Of a stretch of 36,128 nucleotides of DNA, positions 10,001 to 18,926 are shown piece after piece; the first letter of the stretch is position 1, and each line of letters starts with the position of its first letter. A program made the position numbers and the translations under genes. The DNA comes from Hyphomicrobiales bacterium (GTDB lineage: Bacteria > Pseudomonadota > Alphaproteobacteria > Rhizobiales > Beijerinckiaceae): positions 1-36,128 of the forward strand of contig JAFBAS010000102.1 in assembly GCA_019247605.1 (NCBI GenBank), read 5' to 3'. The notes under the pieces were generated by a model. It made no database searches. It was not told the DNA's origin and worked only from the letters and a program-made list of their open reading frames with translations.

Positions 10001-11796
10001 TGACGCACCTCGAGGCGCTTCTTGCGAGATGTGCCCTCGAGGTCGAGGAGATTGGGCCGCGGCCCGATGAAGGAAACGAGGCTCATCACGAGCTCCTCGC
10101 GGATCGGATCGATCGGCGGGTTCGTGACCTGGGCGAAGTTCTGCTTGAAATAGGTGGGCAAGAGCTTCGCTCGTGCGGAAAGCGCCGAAATCGGCGTGTC
10201 CGTGCCCATCGAGCCGACTGCCTCCTGGCCGGTCGCGGCCATGGGCGCCATCAACATTTTCAGGTCTTCCTGAGTGTAACCGAAGGCTTGTTGGCGATCG
10301 AGAAGCGACACGTCGGTCCGCGATTCACGCGATTGCACCGGCGGCAGGTCCTCGAGCACCAGTTGGGAACGCTTCAGCCATTGCCGGTAAGGATGGCGCT
10401 GGGCGAGCTCCGTCTTGACCTCATCGTCGGAGACGATGCGTCCCTTCTCGAGATCGATGAGCAGCATCTTGCCCGGTTGCAGGCGCCATTTGCGCACGAT
10501 GTCGCTTTCGGGGATCGACAAAACGCCTGCCTCGGAGGCGAGCACGACGAGCCCGTCCTTGGTGACGAGATAGCGCGCGGGACGGAGTCCGTTGCGATCG
10601 AGCGTTGCGCCGATCTGGCGGCCGTCGGAAAAGGCGATCGAGGCCGGTCCGTCCCAGGGCTCCATCAGCGCCGCATGATATTCGTAGAAGGCGCGCCGAT
10701 TTTCGTCCATCAGCGGATTGCCGGCCCAGGCTTCCGGGATGAGCATCATCATGGCGTGGGCGAGCGAATAGCCGCCACGTACGAGGAATTCGAGCGCATT
10801 GTCGAAACAGGCCGTGTCCGACTGACCCTCGTAAGAGATGGGCCAGAGCTTCGAGATGTCGTTGCCGAAAAGCTCCGAATCCACGGAGGCTTGGCGCGCC
10901 GCCATCCAGTTGACGTTGCCGCGCAGCGTGTTGATCTCTCCGTTATGCGCCACCATCCGGAACGGATGAGCGAGTGGCCAGCTCGGAAAAGTGTTCGTCG
11001 AGAAGCGCTGATGCACGAGCGCGAAGGCGCTTTCGAAGCGAGCATCACGCAGATCCGTGTAATAGGCCCCGAGCTGGGAAGCCAGGACCATGCCTTTGTA
11101 GACGACGGTGCGGCAGGATATCGAAACAGGGTAGAACCCCTGTGAGCGCAGGTTGTTCTCCTTCATGTTGTAAACGGTGCCGGAGATCTGCTTGCGCAGG
11201 ATGTAAAGACGGCGCTCGAACTCCTCGTCGCTTGCGATGCCTTTGCCGCGTCCGATGAAGGCTTGCAAATGCAAGGGCTCGGTCGGCTTGACGCTTTCGC
11301 CGAGGTCGCTGTTGTCGACGGGCGGCTCGCGAAAGCCGAGAAGCACTTGTCCCTCATCGGCGATCGTCTTCTCGATCACTTCGCGGCAGAGCTGCGCCGC
11401 CTGCGCGTCGTTCGGCAGGAAGAAATGCCCGACCGCGTATTGTCCGGGCTCCGGGAGCGCGAAGCCGCGCTTGGCGCACTCCTCCATAAAGAAGCGGTGC
11501 GGAATCTGCACCATGATCCCGCAACCGTCGCCGAGCTTGGGATCGGCTCCCACAGCACCGCGGTGGCGCAAGTTCAGAAGAATTTGCAGGCCCTTTTCGA
11601 TGATGTCGTGGCGCTTCGCATTCGTCATGTCGGCGATGATCCCGACGCCACAGGAATCATGCTCGCGCGCCGGATCGAACAACCCCTGCGCGGGAGGGCG
11701 ACCATTCGGCCAACAGGCTGGGGGAGCGGATTTGCGAGCACGGGCCCGCGACGTCGCGCCCTTCAGCTCGCTCTCCGCAACCTTCACCGCATCCAT
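7060..11796 (-). CDS. gltB: Glutamate synthase (NADPH) large subunit
   Basis: The 1578-residue alpha subunit of glutamate synthase, first gene of a two-gene gltBD operon. An N-terminal propeptide of about 48 residues precedes Cys49 of the HDSCGVG motif, the glutamine amidotransferase nucleophile exposed after processing. The class II amidotransferase domain (about 49-440) includes [10 protein letters not shown] and AHNGEINT. The central domain and the FMN-binding TIM barrel follow ([32 protein letters not shown]), then the 3Fe-4S cysteines ([15 protein letters not shown], about residue 1160-1175) and the C-terminal GXGXG beta-helix. A strong ribosome site (GAAGGGAAGG, minus strand) lies just upstream of the ATG. 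I found no sigma-54 (GG-N10-GC) promoter in the 162-base gap shared with the divergent aldolase gene. Confidence 0.97.
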   Translation of the reverse strand: MDAVKVAESELKGATSRARARKSAPPACWPNGRPPAQGLFDPAREHDSCGVGIIADMTNAKRHDIIEKGLQILLNLRHRGAVGADPKLGDGCGIMVQIPHRFFMEECAKRGFALPEPGQYAVGHFFLPNDAQAAQLCREVIEKTIADEGQVLLGFREPPVDNSDLGESVKPTEPLHLQAFIGRGKGIASDEEFERRLYILRKQISGTVYNMKENNLRSQGFYPVSISCRTVVYKGMVLASQLGAYYTDLRDARFESAFALVHQRFSTNTFPSWPLAHPFRMVAHNGEINTLRGNVNWMAARQASVDSELFGNDISKLWPISYEGQSDTACFDNALEFLVRGGYSLAHAMMMLIPEAWAGNPLMDENRRAFYEYHAALMEPWDGPASIAFSDGRQIGATLDRNGLRPARYLVTKDGLVVLASEAGVLSIPESDIVRKWRLQPGKMLLIDLEKGRIVSDDEVKTELAQRHPYRQWLKRSQLVLEDLPPVQSRESRTDVSLLDRQQAFGYTQEDLKMLMAPMAATGQEAVGSMGTDTPISALSARAKLLPTYFKQNFAQVTNPPIDPIREELVMSLVSFIGPRPNLLDLEGTSRKKRLEVRQPILTNEDLEKIRCIGFREDAFDTKTLDITYLAEQGAKGMEGALGRLCERAEAAVHGGYNIVILSDRMVGPDRIPIPALLATAAVHHHLIRKGLRTSVGLVVETGEPREVHHFCCLAGYGAEAINPYLAFETLTTMHRQLPEEIDESEIIKRFIKSIDKGLLKVMSKMGISTFQSYCGAQIFDAVGLSSAFVDRFFFGTKTTIEGVGLAEIAEETVRRHRDAFGDAPVYRNALDVGGEYAFRLRGEAHAWTPQAVSLLQHAVRGDQQEEYRAFAKLLNEQSENLLTVRGLFRIKSAEEDGRSPVPLGEVEPASQIVKRFSTGAMSFGSISREAHTTLAIAMNRIGGKSNTGEGGEEVDRFRPLANGDSMRSAIKQVASGRFGVTTEYLVNSDVMQIKMAQGAKPGEGGQLPGHKVDAVIAKVRHSTQGVGLISPPPHHDIYCIEDLAQLIYDLKNVNPAADVSVKLVSEVGVGTVAAGVSKARADHVTISGFEGGTGASPLTSIKHAGSPWEIGLAETHQTLVMNRLRSRIAVQVDGGVRTGRDVVIGALLGADEFGCATAPLVAAGCIMMRKCHLNTCPVGVATQDPVLRKRFTGLPEHVINYFFFLAEEVREIMASLGFRRFDEMVGQMQMLDQAKVIEHWKARGLDFSRLFHKPKPLPGTGIFHSERQDHRLEKVLDRELIARAASAIETRRPVLIEAKINNTNRATGAMLSGEIVKRHGHGGLPDGTVHVKLFGTAGQSFGAWLAHGVTLELEGEANDYVGKGLSGGRIIIYPPREAVNITPEESIIIGNTVLYGAISGECYFRGVAGERFAVRNSGAIAVVEGTGDHGCEYMTGGVVVVIGQTGRNFAAGMSGGIAYVLDEDGSFAKRCNLSMVDLEPVEAEEVMMQRLHHHGGDLEGHGLVDVMADLDRFDAERLHQLIAKHGAYTGSARAKLILENWEEYLPKFRKVMPVEYRRALAELNAATAEPAYALAGR

Positions 11797-11958
11797 GTCG
11801 ATGCCTTCCCTTCATTGCTTGACGGTGTTCGCGCCAACCCCCACACACGCAATCGAGGGCTTCTTGCCTGAAAAAGGTCAGCCTTGCTGCCTTATCTGTC
11901 GACCATGCCAAACTTGCCCGCCATGTTCAATAGAACAATTCGAGCCTCGAGGATCTCC

Positions 11959-13053
11959 ATGAATTTCCGAAGTGACAATACCGCGGGTGCGAGCGAAAAG
12001 GTGCTCGCCGCGCTTGTTGCCGCAAATGGAGGTACTGAGGCGGCCTATGGCGCCGACACGCTGACGAAACAAGTCGAGAAGCAGCTTTGCGAAATCTTCG
12101 AGCGGGATGTCGCGGCCTTTTTGGTCGTGAACGGCACGGCGGCAAATTCGTTGGCGCTCGCTTGCGCGGCGCCGCCCTACGGCGCCATCCTCTGCCACGT
12201 GGAAAGCCATATTGCGGATGATGAATGCGGAGCCCCCGAGTTCTTCTCGGGCGGAGCCAAGGTCGTGGGTCTTCCCGGCATCGGCTGCAAGCTCGAGCCC
12301 TCGACCGTTGCGGCGAAGCTCGAGCGCATGCCCGCGCACTCCCTGCGCCACAGCGAACCCACCGCACTCTCGATCACGCAGGCGACGGAAGCAGGCACCC
12401 TCTACACGGTCGAGGAGATCGCCGCCCTTGCCGAGATCGCGCGTTCGCGCGATCTCATGGTGCATATGGATGGGGCCCGCTTCGCCAATGCGCTCGTCTC
12501 TCTCGGCTGCACGCCCGCCGAGATGACGTGGAAGGTTGGCGTCGACGTCCTCTCGTTCGGCGCCACCAAGAATGGTTGCCTTGCCGCCGAAGCCGTGGTC
12601 TTCTTCGACAAGAGCAAGGCGATGGAAATGGCGATAAGGCGCAAGCGCGCAGGCCATACCCTCTCTAAAGGGCGCTTCCTCGCGGCACAGATGCAGGCCT
12701 ATTTGTCGGATGGGCACTGGCTCGATCTCGCGCGCCGCGCCAACCGGGCCGCTGAGCAGTTGGAGAAGGCGCTTCTTTCATTGCCGGGAGTAAGGCTCGG
12801 CTGGCCGCGTCAATCGAATGGCGTGTTTGCGATCTTGCCAGAAGCGGTCGACCGGCGTTTGCGCAAGGCAAATGCCTCTTATCATCCCTGGTCGCCCGAT
12901 TGGCTTCCGGTGAAGTCCATGCCGAAAAAAGGAGAAGCGCTTTTCCGTTTCGTCACCTCTTTTCGAACCACCGCGATGGAGATCGAAAAATTGCATGCCG
13001 CAGGGCAGACCGAACCGATGGCCGTGCCCCGCGTTACAGCCAGGACGGGTTGA
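11959..13053 (+). CDS. ltaE: Low-specificity L-threonine aldolase, PLP-dependent
   Basis: A 364-residue fold-type I PLP enzyme that cleaves threonine or allo-threonine to glycine and acetaldehyde. It begins with MNFRSDNTAGASEKVLAAL and the AAYGADTLT motif that binds substrate. VHMDGARFANAL holds the PLP-contacting Asp171, and the lysine expected to bind PLP is Lys204 in SFGATKNG. The ATG at 11959 is chosen because it opens the family N-terminus and has GAGGA at 11948-11952 upstream; in-frame starts from 11884 add 25 non-conserved residues. The gene is transcribed away from gltB. Length is slightly above the 330-350 usual for LtaE, matching the longer alphaproteobacterial subgroup. Confidence 0.92.
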   Translation: MNFRSDNTAGASEKVLAALVAANGGTEAAYGADTLTKQVEKQLCEIFERDVAAFLVVNGTAANSLALACAAPPYGAILCHVESHIADDECGAPEFFSGGAKVVGLPGIGCKLEPSTVAAKLERMPAHSLRHSEPTALSITQATEAGTLYTVEEIAALAEIARSRDLMVHMDGARFANALVSLGCTPAEMTWKVGVDVLSFGATKNGCLAAEAVVFFDKSKAMEMAIRRKRAGHTLSKGRFLAAQMQAYLSDGHWLDLARRANRAAEQLEKALLSLPGVRLGWPRQSNGVFAILPEAVDRRLRKANASYHPWSPDWLPVKSMPKKGEALFRFVTSFRTTAMEIEKLHAAGQTEPMAVPRVTARTG

Positions 13054-13184
13054 AGATCGGCCCTTTCGAAAGCGAGGACAGGGCCAATGGCTGGAGGGAC
13101 AAATCGCTTCCACGCCATCGTCCAAAGCTCGCCGCAATCGCCGCCGACAGATGGGTTCGGGCGATTTTTGCCAAGGGGCTTCAC

Positions 13185-14048
13185 ATGAGCATCATCGGGA
13201 TTTTGCCTTCTTCCGCGCCGAAAGCGTCGAGGCGAGCCTCACTTGGTTTCGCCCTCTTGGCTGGGGTTGCGGTTTTCGTCCTGGATCCGAGCATGGCTCG
13301 AGCGCAATTTTGGGGAGGTTATGACTCCTGGTGGGGCAGTGAACCGCGCCCTTGGGGCGGCCCACGTTACCAAGACGAAGCCATGTTGCGGCCGGGCGAG
13401 ATTGCCGATCTCTTGCGCCGCCGGGGTTGGAGCATTCTTACCCCGCCGTCCATGTCCGGCCGCCATTATGTAGCCAACGTCCGCAATGGCTTTGGCCAGC
13501 GCTTGTTCGTGGTGCTCGACGCTTACGATGGGCGCATTCTCGACGCGCGGCAAATCGAGGAGCGGCCGAACACGAACGAGCTCGCCGCGATCCCAGGTGG
13601 CTACGCGAGCCGCCCCGACGAGGTGATCCGCCCGGGCGTGCCGCCAGCCGTGCAGGCGACACCCGCGCCAAAGCCCTACCACCCGCCCAACCAAGCCAAG
13701 CGTTCAGTGAAGAGTTCGCCGCTCGAACCGCCGAAAGAGAAGGAGGGCACGCTCGCCACCGCCCACCCGACGATCACGCCACCCGCGGTGAAGCACGCCG
13801 TTCCCGAGCCCACGCCTCCGGAGGGAGGAAGCCCCCCGCCGGCCGCGGCGACGGCATCGCCGACCCCGGGTTCAGCCCCGAACGTCCGCCAAGTTTACCC
13901 GCCAGGCGCAGGTTCAGCCGAGCCCGCATTGCCGGCTCCCAAATCGGCCGAAGCCGCTCCTGCTGCCTCGACGGCCCCAGCACCGCCGAAGGCGGCGCCC
14001 GCAGCCCCGGCAAAGCCGGTTCTGCCCGCGGATGCCGGCTATGAGTGA
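13185..14048 (+). CDS. Exported proline-rich protein with PepSY-like domain
   Basis: A 287-residue protein of unknown function. The ATG at 13185 has AAGGGG at 13173-13178 and opens a clear signal peptide: basic SRRAS, hydrophobic core about 19-33, cleavage after MARA at residue 40. A compact domain follows (about 66-125: LRPGEIADLLRRRGWSI, then YVANVRNGFGQRLFVVLDAYDGRILDAR). Its pattern of helix, hairpin and a strand ending D-x-x-x-G-R-I-L is that of PepSY-type modules. Residues about 145-287 are Pro/Ala/Lys-rich low complexity, suggesting a wall-spanning or disordered tail. The N-terminal part after cleavage is rich in Trp, Gly and Tyr. A longer in-frame opening at 12900 overlaps the aldolase gene and is rejected. 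PepSY domains often inhibit or tether envelope enzymes; the role here is unknown. Confidence 0.7.
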   Translation: MSIIGILPSSAPKASRRASLGFALLAGVAVFVLDPSMARAQFWGGYDSWWGSEPRPWGGPRYQDEAMLRPGEIADLLRRRGWSILTPPSMSGRHYVANVRNGFGQRLFVVLDAYDGRILDARQIEERPNTNELAAIPGGYASRPDEVIRPGVPPAVQATPAPKPYHPPNQAKRSVKSSPLEPPKEKEGTLATAHPTITPPAVKHAVPEPTPPEGGSPPPAAATASPTPGSAPNVRQVYPPGAGSAEPALPAPKSAEAAPAASTAPAPPKAAPAAPAKPVLPADAGYE

Positions 14049-14097
14049 CGGCGCTATGGGCTGACCCGACCAAAGGCCGCAAAGCCATTAGGATACG

Positions 14098-14126
14098 AAA
14101 AAGGCGCTCCGAACGGAGCGCCTTTT
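14098..14126. terminator. Bidirectional intrinsic terminator
   Basis: A perfect 10-base-pair stem (AAGGCGCTCC at 14101-14110, GGAGCGCCTT at 14115-14124) closes a GAAC tetraloop. It is flanked by AAAAA on the left (14098-14102) and TTTT on the right (14123-14126), so it can end transcription on both strands. It sits between the convergent PepSY-like gene and hsp20 gene. Confidence 0.9.
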
Positions 14127-14150
14127 GCTCTTCATCAATATTCGGGACGG

Positions 14151-14612
14151 TTACGCAGCCTTCTTGGTCTCGACCGCTCGACCGTTGGCAACCCGACCGT
14201 TGATCGGAATGAGACGAGGCTTCTTGGCCTCGGGGATCTCACGCACGAGGTCGATGTGCAGGAGGCCGTTCTCGAGGGTCGCACCGGTCACTTGGACGAA
14301 ATCGGCAAGCTGGAAACGGCGCTCGAAAGCCCGGGCTGCAATCCCCTGATAAACCATTTCGGATTTGCCCTCGCTTTCGGTCACGTTTTTCTCGCCGCGC
14401 AAGGTTAGAGCGTTCTCTTTCACCTCGATCGAAAGGTCCTCAGCCGAGAAGCCGGCCGCCGCCACCGTCAGGCGATAAGCGTTCTCGCCGACGCGTTCGA
14501 TGTTGTAGGGCGGGTAGTTCTGGGAGTCGCCGGACACCTGATCGAGCATCGAGAAGAGACGATCGAAGCCGATGGTGGAGCGATAAAGGGAGGGAAGATC
14601 ATACTGGCGCAT
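14151..14612 (-). CDS. Small heat-shock protein, Hsp20/IbpA family (copy 1)
   Basis: A 153-residue ATP-independent chaperone that holds unfolding proteins for refolding. The alpha-crystallin domain covers about residues 36-127 (YNIERVGENAYRLTVAAAGF, LTLRGEK, the A-x-x-x-G-L signature as ATLENGLLHIDL). The C-terminal I-x-I oligomerisation motif is I135-P-I137. The N-terminal MRQYDLPSLYRSTIGFDRLF is that of the IbpA class A proteins of rhizobia. The ATG at 14612 is chosen over the one at 14642 because AGGAG lies eight bases before it and both the thermometer and the homologous copy at 31944 fit this start. It is probably controlled by RpoH and by a ROSE RNA thermometer (separate entries). Confidence 0.95.
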   Translation of the reverse strand: MRQYDLPSLYRSTIGFDRLFSMLDQVSGDSQNYPPYNIERVGENAYRLTVAAAGFSAEDLSIEVKENALTLRGEKNVTESEGKSEMVYQGIAARAFERRFQLADFVQVTGATLENGLLHIDLVREIPEAKKPRLIPINGRVANGRAVETKKAA

Positions 14613-14690
14613 GGCATATTCTCCTATAGAAGCAACATGCATTTGGTCCGCCGCAAAGGGCCGGACAGGTTCGCACCGCCTTTGGCCGGT
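14613..14690 (-). promoter_or_regulatory. ROSE-type RNA thermometer in the hsp20 5' UTR
   Basis: On the minus strand the leader holds three hairpins in series. Hairpin 1 is CGCACC-G-GCC-AAA-GGC-GGTGCG. Hairpin 2 is GTCCG...CGGAC. Hairpin 3 (14640-14614) is GCAT-g-TTGCT-tctat-AGGAG-aat-ATGC. In hairpin 3 the ROSE signature UUGCU faces the Shine-Dalgarno AGGAG (14625-14621) with pairs U-G, U-A, G-G, C-G, U-A. That includes the conserved weak G-G pair, with the SD masked directly before the ATG. ROSE elements melt at heat-shock temperature and release translation of small heat-shock genes in rhizobia; here the identification rests on motif and position. Confidence 0.85.
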
Positions 14691-14697
14691 GCGCTCC

Positions 14698-14727
14698 TAA
14701 TGTCGGAACGATTTTTTGCTTTTCAAG
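14698..14727 (-). promoter_or_regulatory. Putative RpoH (sigma-32) promoter of hsp20 copy 1
   Basis: Minus strand CTTGAA (14727-14722), whose CTTG core is followed by an 18-base spacer and CGACATTA (14705-14698). The -35 core and spacing agree with alphaproteobacterial RpoH promoters (CTTG-N17/18-CYTATNT); the -10 is only a partial match. A start near 14690 would place the first ROSE hairpin at the mRNA 5' end. Confidence 0.55.
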
Positions 14728-14777
14728 AGGTTTCTGAGACCTCGAAATGCGCAAAATTCGCTGAAAAGGAGAGAGAG

Positions 14778-15524
14778 ATGGCGGGACGGCTCAAGGGCAA
14801 AACGGCGGTCGTCACCGCGGCGGGCCAGGGGATCGGGAGAGCCATTGCCGAGGCGTTCGTTTCAGAGGGTGCAAAGGTATTCGCGACCGATATCGACGTT
14901 GCAAAGCTCGAGGGAATTGCACGGGCAAAGCGCCGCAAGCTCGATGTGCTTTCAACGCGCGCCGTCGAGGCTTTCGCCGCCAAAACGGGGCCGGTGGACG
15001 TGCTCGTCAACTGTGCCGGATTTGTGCATCACGGCTCGATTCTCGAATGCGACGACAAGGCGTGGGATTTTTCCTTTGACCTCAATGTTCGCTCGATGCA
15101 CCGCACGATCAAGGCCTTTCTGCCCGGCATGCTCGACAAGGGAAAGGGCGCGATCGTCAACATCGCCTCGGGCGCCTCTTCGGTTCGTGGCATCCCGAAC
15201 CGTTATGTTTACGGCACGACGAAGGCCGCCGTGATCGGCCTCACCAAGGCGGTGGCGGCGGATTTCATTCAAAAGGGAGTGCGTTGCAATGCCATCGCGC
15301 CCGGCACCGTGCAATCGCCTTCGCTGGACGAGCGGATCTCGACGCTCGCGGGATCGACCGGCAAATCGGTGGCTGAAACACGCGACGCTTTCGTCAAGCG
15401 CCAGCCCATGGGCCGTCTCGGCACCGCAGAGGAGATCGCAGCGGCGGCGCTTTATCTCGCCAGCGACGAGAGCGCCTTCACAACCGGCACGACCCTGATC
15501 GTGGATGGCGGGTTCTCGCTCTGA
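14778..15524 (+). CDS. SDR family dehydrogenase, BDH2/DHRS6-like
   Basis: A 248-residue classical short-chain dehydrogenase. The cofactor motif is TAAGQGIG (residues 13-20), followed by ATDID, whose acidic residue after the second strand favours NAD. NCAG is at 78-81. The catalytic residues are the serine in NIASGASS (131-135), Tyr145 and Lys149 in YGTTK. The segment GFVHHGSILECDDKAWDFS and the end LASDESAFTTGTTLIVDGG match the DHRS6/type 2 (R)-3-hydroxybutyrate dehydrogenase group very closely. Bacterial members have been assigned to 3-hydroxybutyrate or to deoxy-sugar acid oxidation, so the substrate stays open. The ATG at 14778 has GGAGAGAGA directly upstream; in-frame starts from 14637 would run across the divergent hsp20 promoter. 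Confidence 0.88.
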   Translation: MAGRLKGKTAVVTAAGQGIGRAIAEAFVSEGAKVFATDIDVAKLEGIARAKRRKLDVLSTRAVEAFAAKTGPVDVLVNCAGFVHHGSILECDDKAWDFSFDLNVRSMHRTIKAFLPGMLDKGKGAIVNIASGASSVRGIPNRYVYGTTKAAVIGLTKAVAADFIQKGVRCNAIAPGTVQSPSLDERISTLAGSTGKSVAETRDAFVKRQPMGRLGTAEEIAAAALYLASDESAFTTGTTLIVDGGFSL

Positions 15525-15608
15525 CCGAGGCCTGTCGCGGCCGTGCGGGCTCCTTTTTGCGAATCATCTCGGGGAATCGGGGCATGTTGCACGAAGGCCG
15601 CAGCGAGC

Positions 15609-15690
15609 GGAAGATTCTCAGGACGGCTAGGCGAAAGCCGCGACTCATGACAAAAGGGGGTCTCGGCTGGGAAGATTCGAGGACGGCGCG
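15609..15690. repeat. Short imperfect direct repeat in the SDR-SWIB intergenic region
   Basis: GGAAGATTCTCAGGACGGC (from 15609) recurs as GGAAGATTCGAGGACGGC (from 15670), about 60 bases apart, in the 238-base gap before the SWIB gene. No promoter or terminator was confidently seen in this gap. The T-run at 15552-15556 behind a GC-rich stretch could end the SDR transcript, but the stem is imperfect. Function of the repeat is unknown. Confidence 0.5.
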
Positions 15691-15762
15691 GCTCAGGCCA
15701 CGCTGCCGCGGGGAGGCCCCTGCCGATAGCTCTGATCAACCTGGCGGAAGCGGAGAAGACTC

Positions 15763-16062
15763 ATGGCCAAGGCACCCGCGAAAGCGGCAAAGAAAGCGTC
15801 GAAGGGCGGCGCCGCAAAAAAACCAAATGCCCTTCAAGTCCCCGTGAAGCCCTCAGCCGAGCTGGCGGCGATCGTCGGTGCAAACCCGCTGCCGCGCTCG
15901 CAAGTGGTCAGCAAGATGTGGGACTACATCAAGAAGCACAAGCTGCAGAACCCGTCGAACAAGCGCGAGATCATGTCGGACGACAAGCTCTCCAAAATCT
16001 TCGGCAAGAAGAAGGTGACGATGTTCGAGATGAACAAACTCCTCTCGGGCCACCTGAAATAA
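15763..16062 (+). CDS. SWIB/MDM2 domain protein with basic N-terminal tail
   Basis: A 99-residue protein. The first ~25 residues are an Ala/Lys/Pro-rich basic tail resembling histone tails (AKAPAKAAKKASKGGAAKK), then a full SWIB domain (about 26-98). Its marks are LPRSQVVSKMWDYIKKHKLQNPSNKREI and DDKLSKIFGKKKVTMFEMNKLLSGHL. SWIB domains are known from eukaryotic chromatin remodelers and as stand-alone bacterial proteins, some fused to topoisomerase I in Chlamydia. Bacterial function is unclear; the tail suggests nucleic-acid binding (inference). GGAGAAG at 15752-15758 serves as ribosome site. Confidence 0.93.
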   Translation: MAKAPAKAAKKASKGGAAKKPNALQVPVKPSAELAAIVGANPLPRSQVVSKMWDYIKKHKLQNPSNKREIMSDDKLSKIFGKKKVTMFEMNKLLSGHLK

Positions 16063-16320
16063 GTCTAATCGTCTCCTCAAATCGGTTCTCGTATTTCGCG
16101 AGATCCGGCGCTCGGCAGCCTGCGCTGAGCTTGCGCACGCACTGACTTGGATTAAGGCAAGGCAACGTCCGCTGTCGCCGCCCTAATAGGCGGCACGGCG
16201 TTGCTTGCGCCTGTCGCTCGGCGATGGATGCGGCTGTTCGTCGGTGTTCCGATCACCGTAAAGAATGGGCTGGCGCGAGGGCCTACTCCACGTGAGGCGA
16301 CCCTTCGTCTCGCTCCTCGC

Positions 16321-18918
16321 TTATGCCTCCCGTAGCCGCCGAGCGGGCTTTTCGGCAAGGATACGTGCATTGCTGAGCAAGCCCAGGATGACCGTCGCGG
16401 AAACGGTGAGGACCGCGATCGCACCGAGCGAGACGAGGTCCACGCTCGCTTCGAGTTTCATCGCGAAGGTCAGGATCGCCGCAGCGATCGCACACCCCGC
16501 GATTACGCCGAATATCACCGCGATCACGCCGAGCAGCGCATATTCGATGAGGAATATTCGAAGGATCGCGCCTCGCCTCGCCCCGAGGGTCTTGAGGATG
16601 ACGGCATCGTAGAGGCGAAGCCGACGCCCGGCCGCGAGTGCTCCGGCAAGGACCAAGATGGCCGAAATGAGCGAGACCCCACTCGCACCGGCGATGGCGA
16701 AAAGAAGCTTGCGAAATAGCCCCTCGACCGTATCGAGCGCATCCTTCACGCGCAGCGAGGTGACGCTGGGAAACCGCGACGCCACCGCCTTGACGACCGC
16801 GCTCTCCTCTTGCGGCGTGCCGCCATCCTTCAAGCGCAAGGTCGCAAGGTCATGGTAGGGCGCACCGATGAAGGTGTTCGGCGAAAACACCATCACGAAA
16901 TTGATCGCGAGCGAGGACCATTCGACACTGCGCAGATTGGCGATGCGCGCCTCGATATCGCGGCCGAGGACATTGACGACGATGCTGTCGCCGGGCTTGA
17001 GGTTGAGGCCGCGCGCCACATCGCGCTCGACCGAGACGAGCGGGGCACCCGAATAATCGGGAGGCCACCATTCCCCGGCCGCGAGCTTCGCCCCTTCAGG
17101 AAGCCCGGCCGAGAACGTAATGCCGCGATCCCCCTCGAGCACCCAGGCGACATCCTCGGGAGCCTTGACCTTGTCGGCGGCAACGCCGGCGAGCGAGACG
17201 ATCCGCCCCCGCATCATCGGGACGCGCTGCTCGCTTGCACCGGGCGCGGAGGCTTGGACAAGCGCGGCGAAGGGCTCCGCGTCTTCGCTGGGTACGTCGA
17301 GGAAGTAAAAATTTGGAGCCTTCTTGGGCAAGGTTCGCGTCAGTTCGCCGGAAAGCGTCGCATTGATCACCGCGAGCGCCACGATCAAGGTGACGCCAAG
17401 TCCGAGCGAGACGATCACGGTGGAGGTCGCGGCACCTGGACGATGCAGATTGGCGAGAGCGAGACGAGCGAGCGGATTTTTGGGCGCCTTGACCTTACGC
17501 AGTATCGCGATCGTTCCCATGCTCACGGCGCGCAAAAGCAGAAAAGCCCCGGCGCAAGCCAGGACCGCGATGGTTGCGATGAACCGATCCCAGGCAAAGC
17601 CGATCGCCGCCGCGAGGAGAGTGAGCGCAGCTAAGCTTGCGCTGAGCCCGTAACGAAAGCGCGGCCACCCCCGATGAGGCGCCACGAGCTCGCGAAAAAG
17701 CTGCGAGCCCGGCACGTCATGGGCGCGCCCAAGCGGCCAGATCGAGAAGGCGCCCGCAACCAACGCGCCGAAGAGCGCGGCGAGCGCAAGCGGGTCCAAA
17801 AAGGGCCCGCCCACGATCGGGACGGGCAGCAACGCCCCGAACAGCCAAACAATCAGGAAGGGCAGCGCTGCACCTACCGCAAGGCCGATTACAATGCCGA
17901 GGCTTGCCAAAATGCCGACCTCGCAAAGCATGATAGCGACCGCGCGCGTGGCGCTCGCGCCGAGGCTCTTGAGGATGGCGATCGTCGATCGCTTTCGTTC
18001 CACGAAGGCTTCGACGGAGTTTGCGACGCCCACGCCACCGACCAGAAGCGCGACGATTCCAGCCAGCGCCAGAAACTGGGTGAACCGGCGGATATTCTTC
18101 TCGAATTGAGGGGCGACATTGACACGCGTGCGGACGTCGAACCCCGCCTGCGGAAATTGTGCCTTGAGCGCGGCCGCCTTCGTCTCGAGCGCGTCGTCAT
18201 CATCGCTCCCCGGGGGAAGCGCGACCCGATAAGTCCACCGAACGAGGCTGCCGGGACCAATGACCCCGCTCGCGCGCAGCGCATCTTGCGAAAGGATGAC
18301 CCTCGGTCCCAAGCCGATGCCAGTCGCAAGCGTGTCGGGCTCGGAGACGAGCTTCGCCCTGAGAACGACACGCGCGGAGCCGATGTTCACCTCGGCACCG
18401 CGGCCGAGATCGAGCCTCGCGAAGAGAGCGGGGTCCACGATCGCGCCGTAAGCGCCATCATTTTTTGCGAGCAGCTCGCCGGTCGATGCATTCGCATCGG
18501 TGTCCAAATTGCCGATCGTCGGATAGTCGGGACCGACGGCCTTGATCTCGACGAGCGCCGCCTCTCCGCTCGGCGCACGCGCCATGGCCCGCAACGTCGC
18601 AATCGTCGTGGTCCTACCGAGTTTCTCGATCGCGGCGCGCTCTTGCGGATCGGCTTCGCGCTGCAACAATGCAAAGGCTAAATCTCCGCCGATGATCACG
18701 CGTCCTTGCGCCGCGAGGCCCTCCTCGAGTCCGCGTGCAAGCGAGCCCACTCCGGCGATGGCAAAGGTGCCGATCGCGAGGCAGGCCAGAAAAACGCCGA
18801 AGCCTCGGGTGCCCGCGCTGAGGTCCCGCCAAGCGAGACGAAAAACGAGCATGACCGCGCGGACGGCGCGAGCCCATGGCGTTTTCGCGACGTCCATTCG
18901 TGACGCATGCGCCGCCAT
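16321..18918 (-). CDS. ybbP: ABC transporter permease, FtsX/MacB-like (YbbP type)
   Basis: An 865-residue inner-membrane permease with the long FtsX-family layout. There is an N-terminal helix (LACLAIGTFAIAGVGSL, residues about 28-45), a large periplasmic domain, a helix bundle near 280-480, a second periplasmic domain and a final three-helix FtsX module. It pairs with the ATPase gene just upstream (stop at 18927, 8 bases away). Both are divergent from tesA, as ybbA-ybbP is in E. coli. The substrate of this family is not established; envelope lipid handling or extraction is a common guess, supported here only by the thioesterase neighbour. The ATG at 18918 is chosen because it follows the ATPase stop; in-frame starts further up overlap that gene. 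Confidence 0.85.
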   Translation of the reverse strand: MAAHASRMDVAKTPWARAVRAVMLVFRLAWRDLSAGTRGFGVFLACLAIGTFAIAGVGSLARGLEEGLAAQGRVIIGGDLAFALLQREADPQERAAIEKLGRTTTIATLRAMARAPSGEAALVEIKAVGPDYPTIGNLDTDANASTGELLAKNDGAYGAIVDPALFARLDLGRGAEVNIGSARVVLRAKLVSEPDTLATGIGLGPRVILSQDALRASGVIGPGSLVRWTYRVALPPGSDDDDALETKAAALKAQFPQAGFDVRTRVNVAPQFEKNIRRFTQFLALAGIVALLVGGVGVANSVEAFVERKRSTIAILKSLGASATRAVAIMLCEVGILASLGIVIGLAVGAALPFLIVWLFGALLPVPIVGGPFLDPLALAALFGALVAGAFSIWPLGRAHDVPGSQLFRELVAPHRGWPRFRYGLSASLAALTLLAAAIGFAWDRFIATIAVLACAGAFLLLRAVSMGTIAILRKVKAPKNPLARLALANLHRPGAATSTVIVSLGLGVTLIVALAVINATLSGELTRTLPKKAPNFYFLDVPSEDAEPFAALVQASAPGASEQRVPMMRGRIVSLAGVAADKVKAPEDVAWVLEGDRGITFSAGLPEGAKLAAGEWWPPDYSGAPLVSVERDVARGLNLKPGDSIVVNVLGRDIEARIANLRSVEWSSLAINFVMVFSPNTFIGAPYHDLATLRLKDGGTPQEESAVVKAVASRFPSVTSLRVKDALDTVEGLFRKLLFAIAGASGVSLISAILVLAGALAAGRRLRLYDAVILKTLGARRGAILRIFLIEYALLGVIAVIFGVIAGCAIAAAILTFAMKLEASVDLVSLGAIAVLTVSATVILGLLSNARILAEKPARRLREA

Positions 18919-18926
18919 GGCGGGTC

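Noticed and set aside
9586-11145. 519-codon open frame antisense to gltB
   Set aside because: The translation is rich in Arg/His/Leu without family motifs and mirrors a highly conserved gltB; long antisense frames are expected at this GC content.
11797-11958. Possible sigma-54 promoter for gltBD
   Set aside because: No GG-N10-GC element of acceptable match was found on the minus strand.
16176-16198. GCCGCC-ctaata-GGCGGC hairpin after the SWIB gene as a terminator
   Set aside because: The stem is sound but no T-run follows on either strand; possibly a chance GC-rich palindrome.
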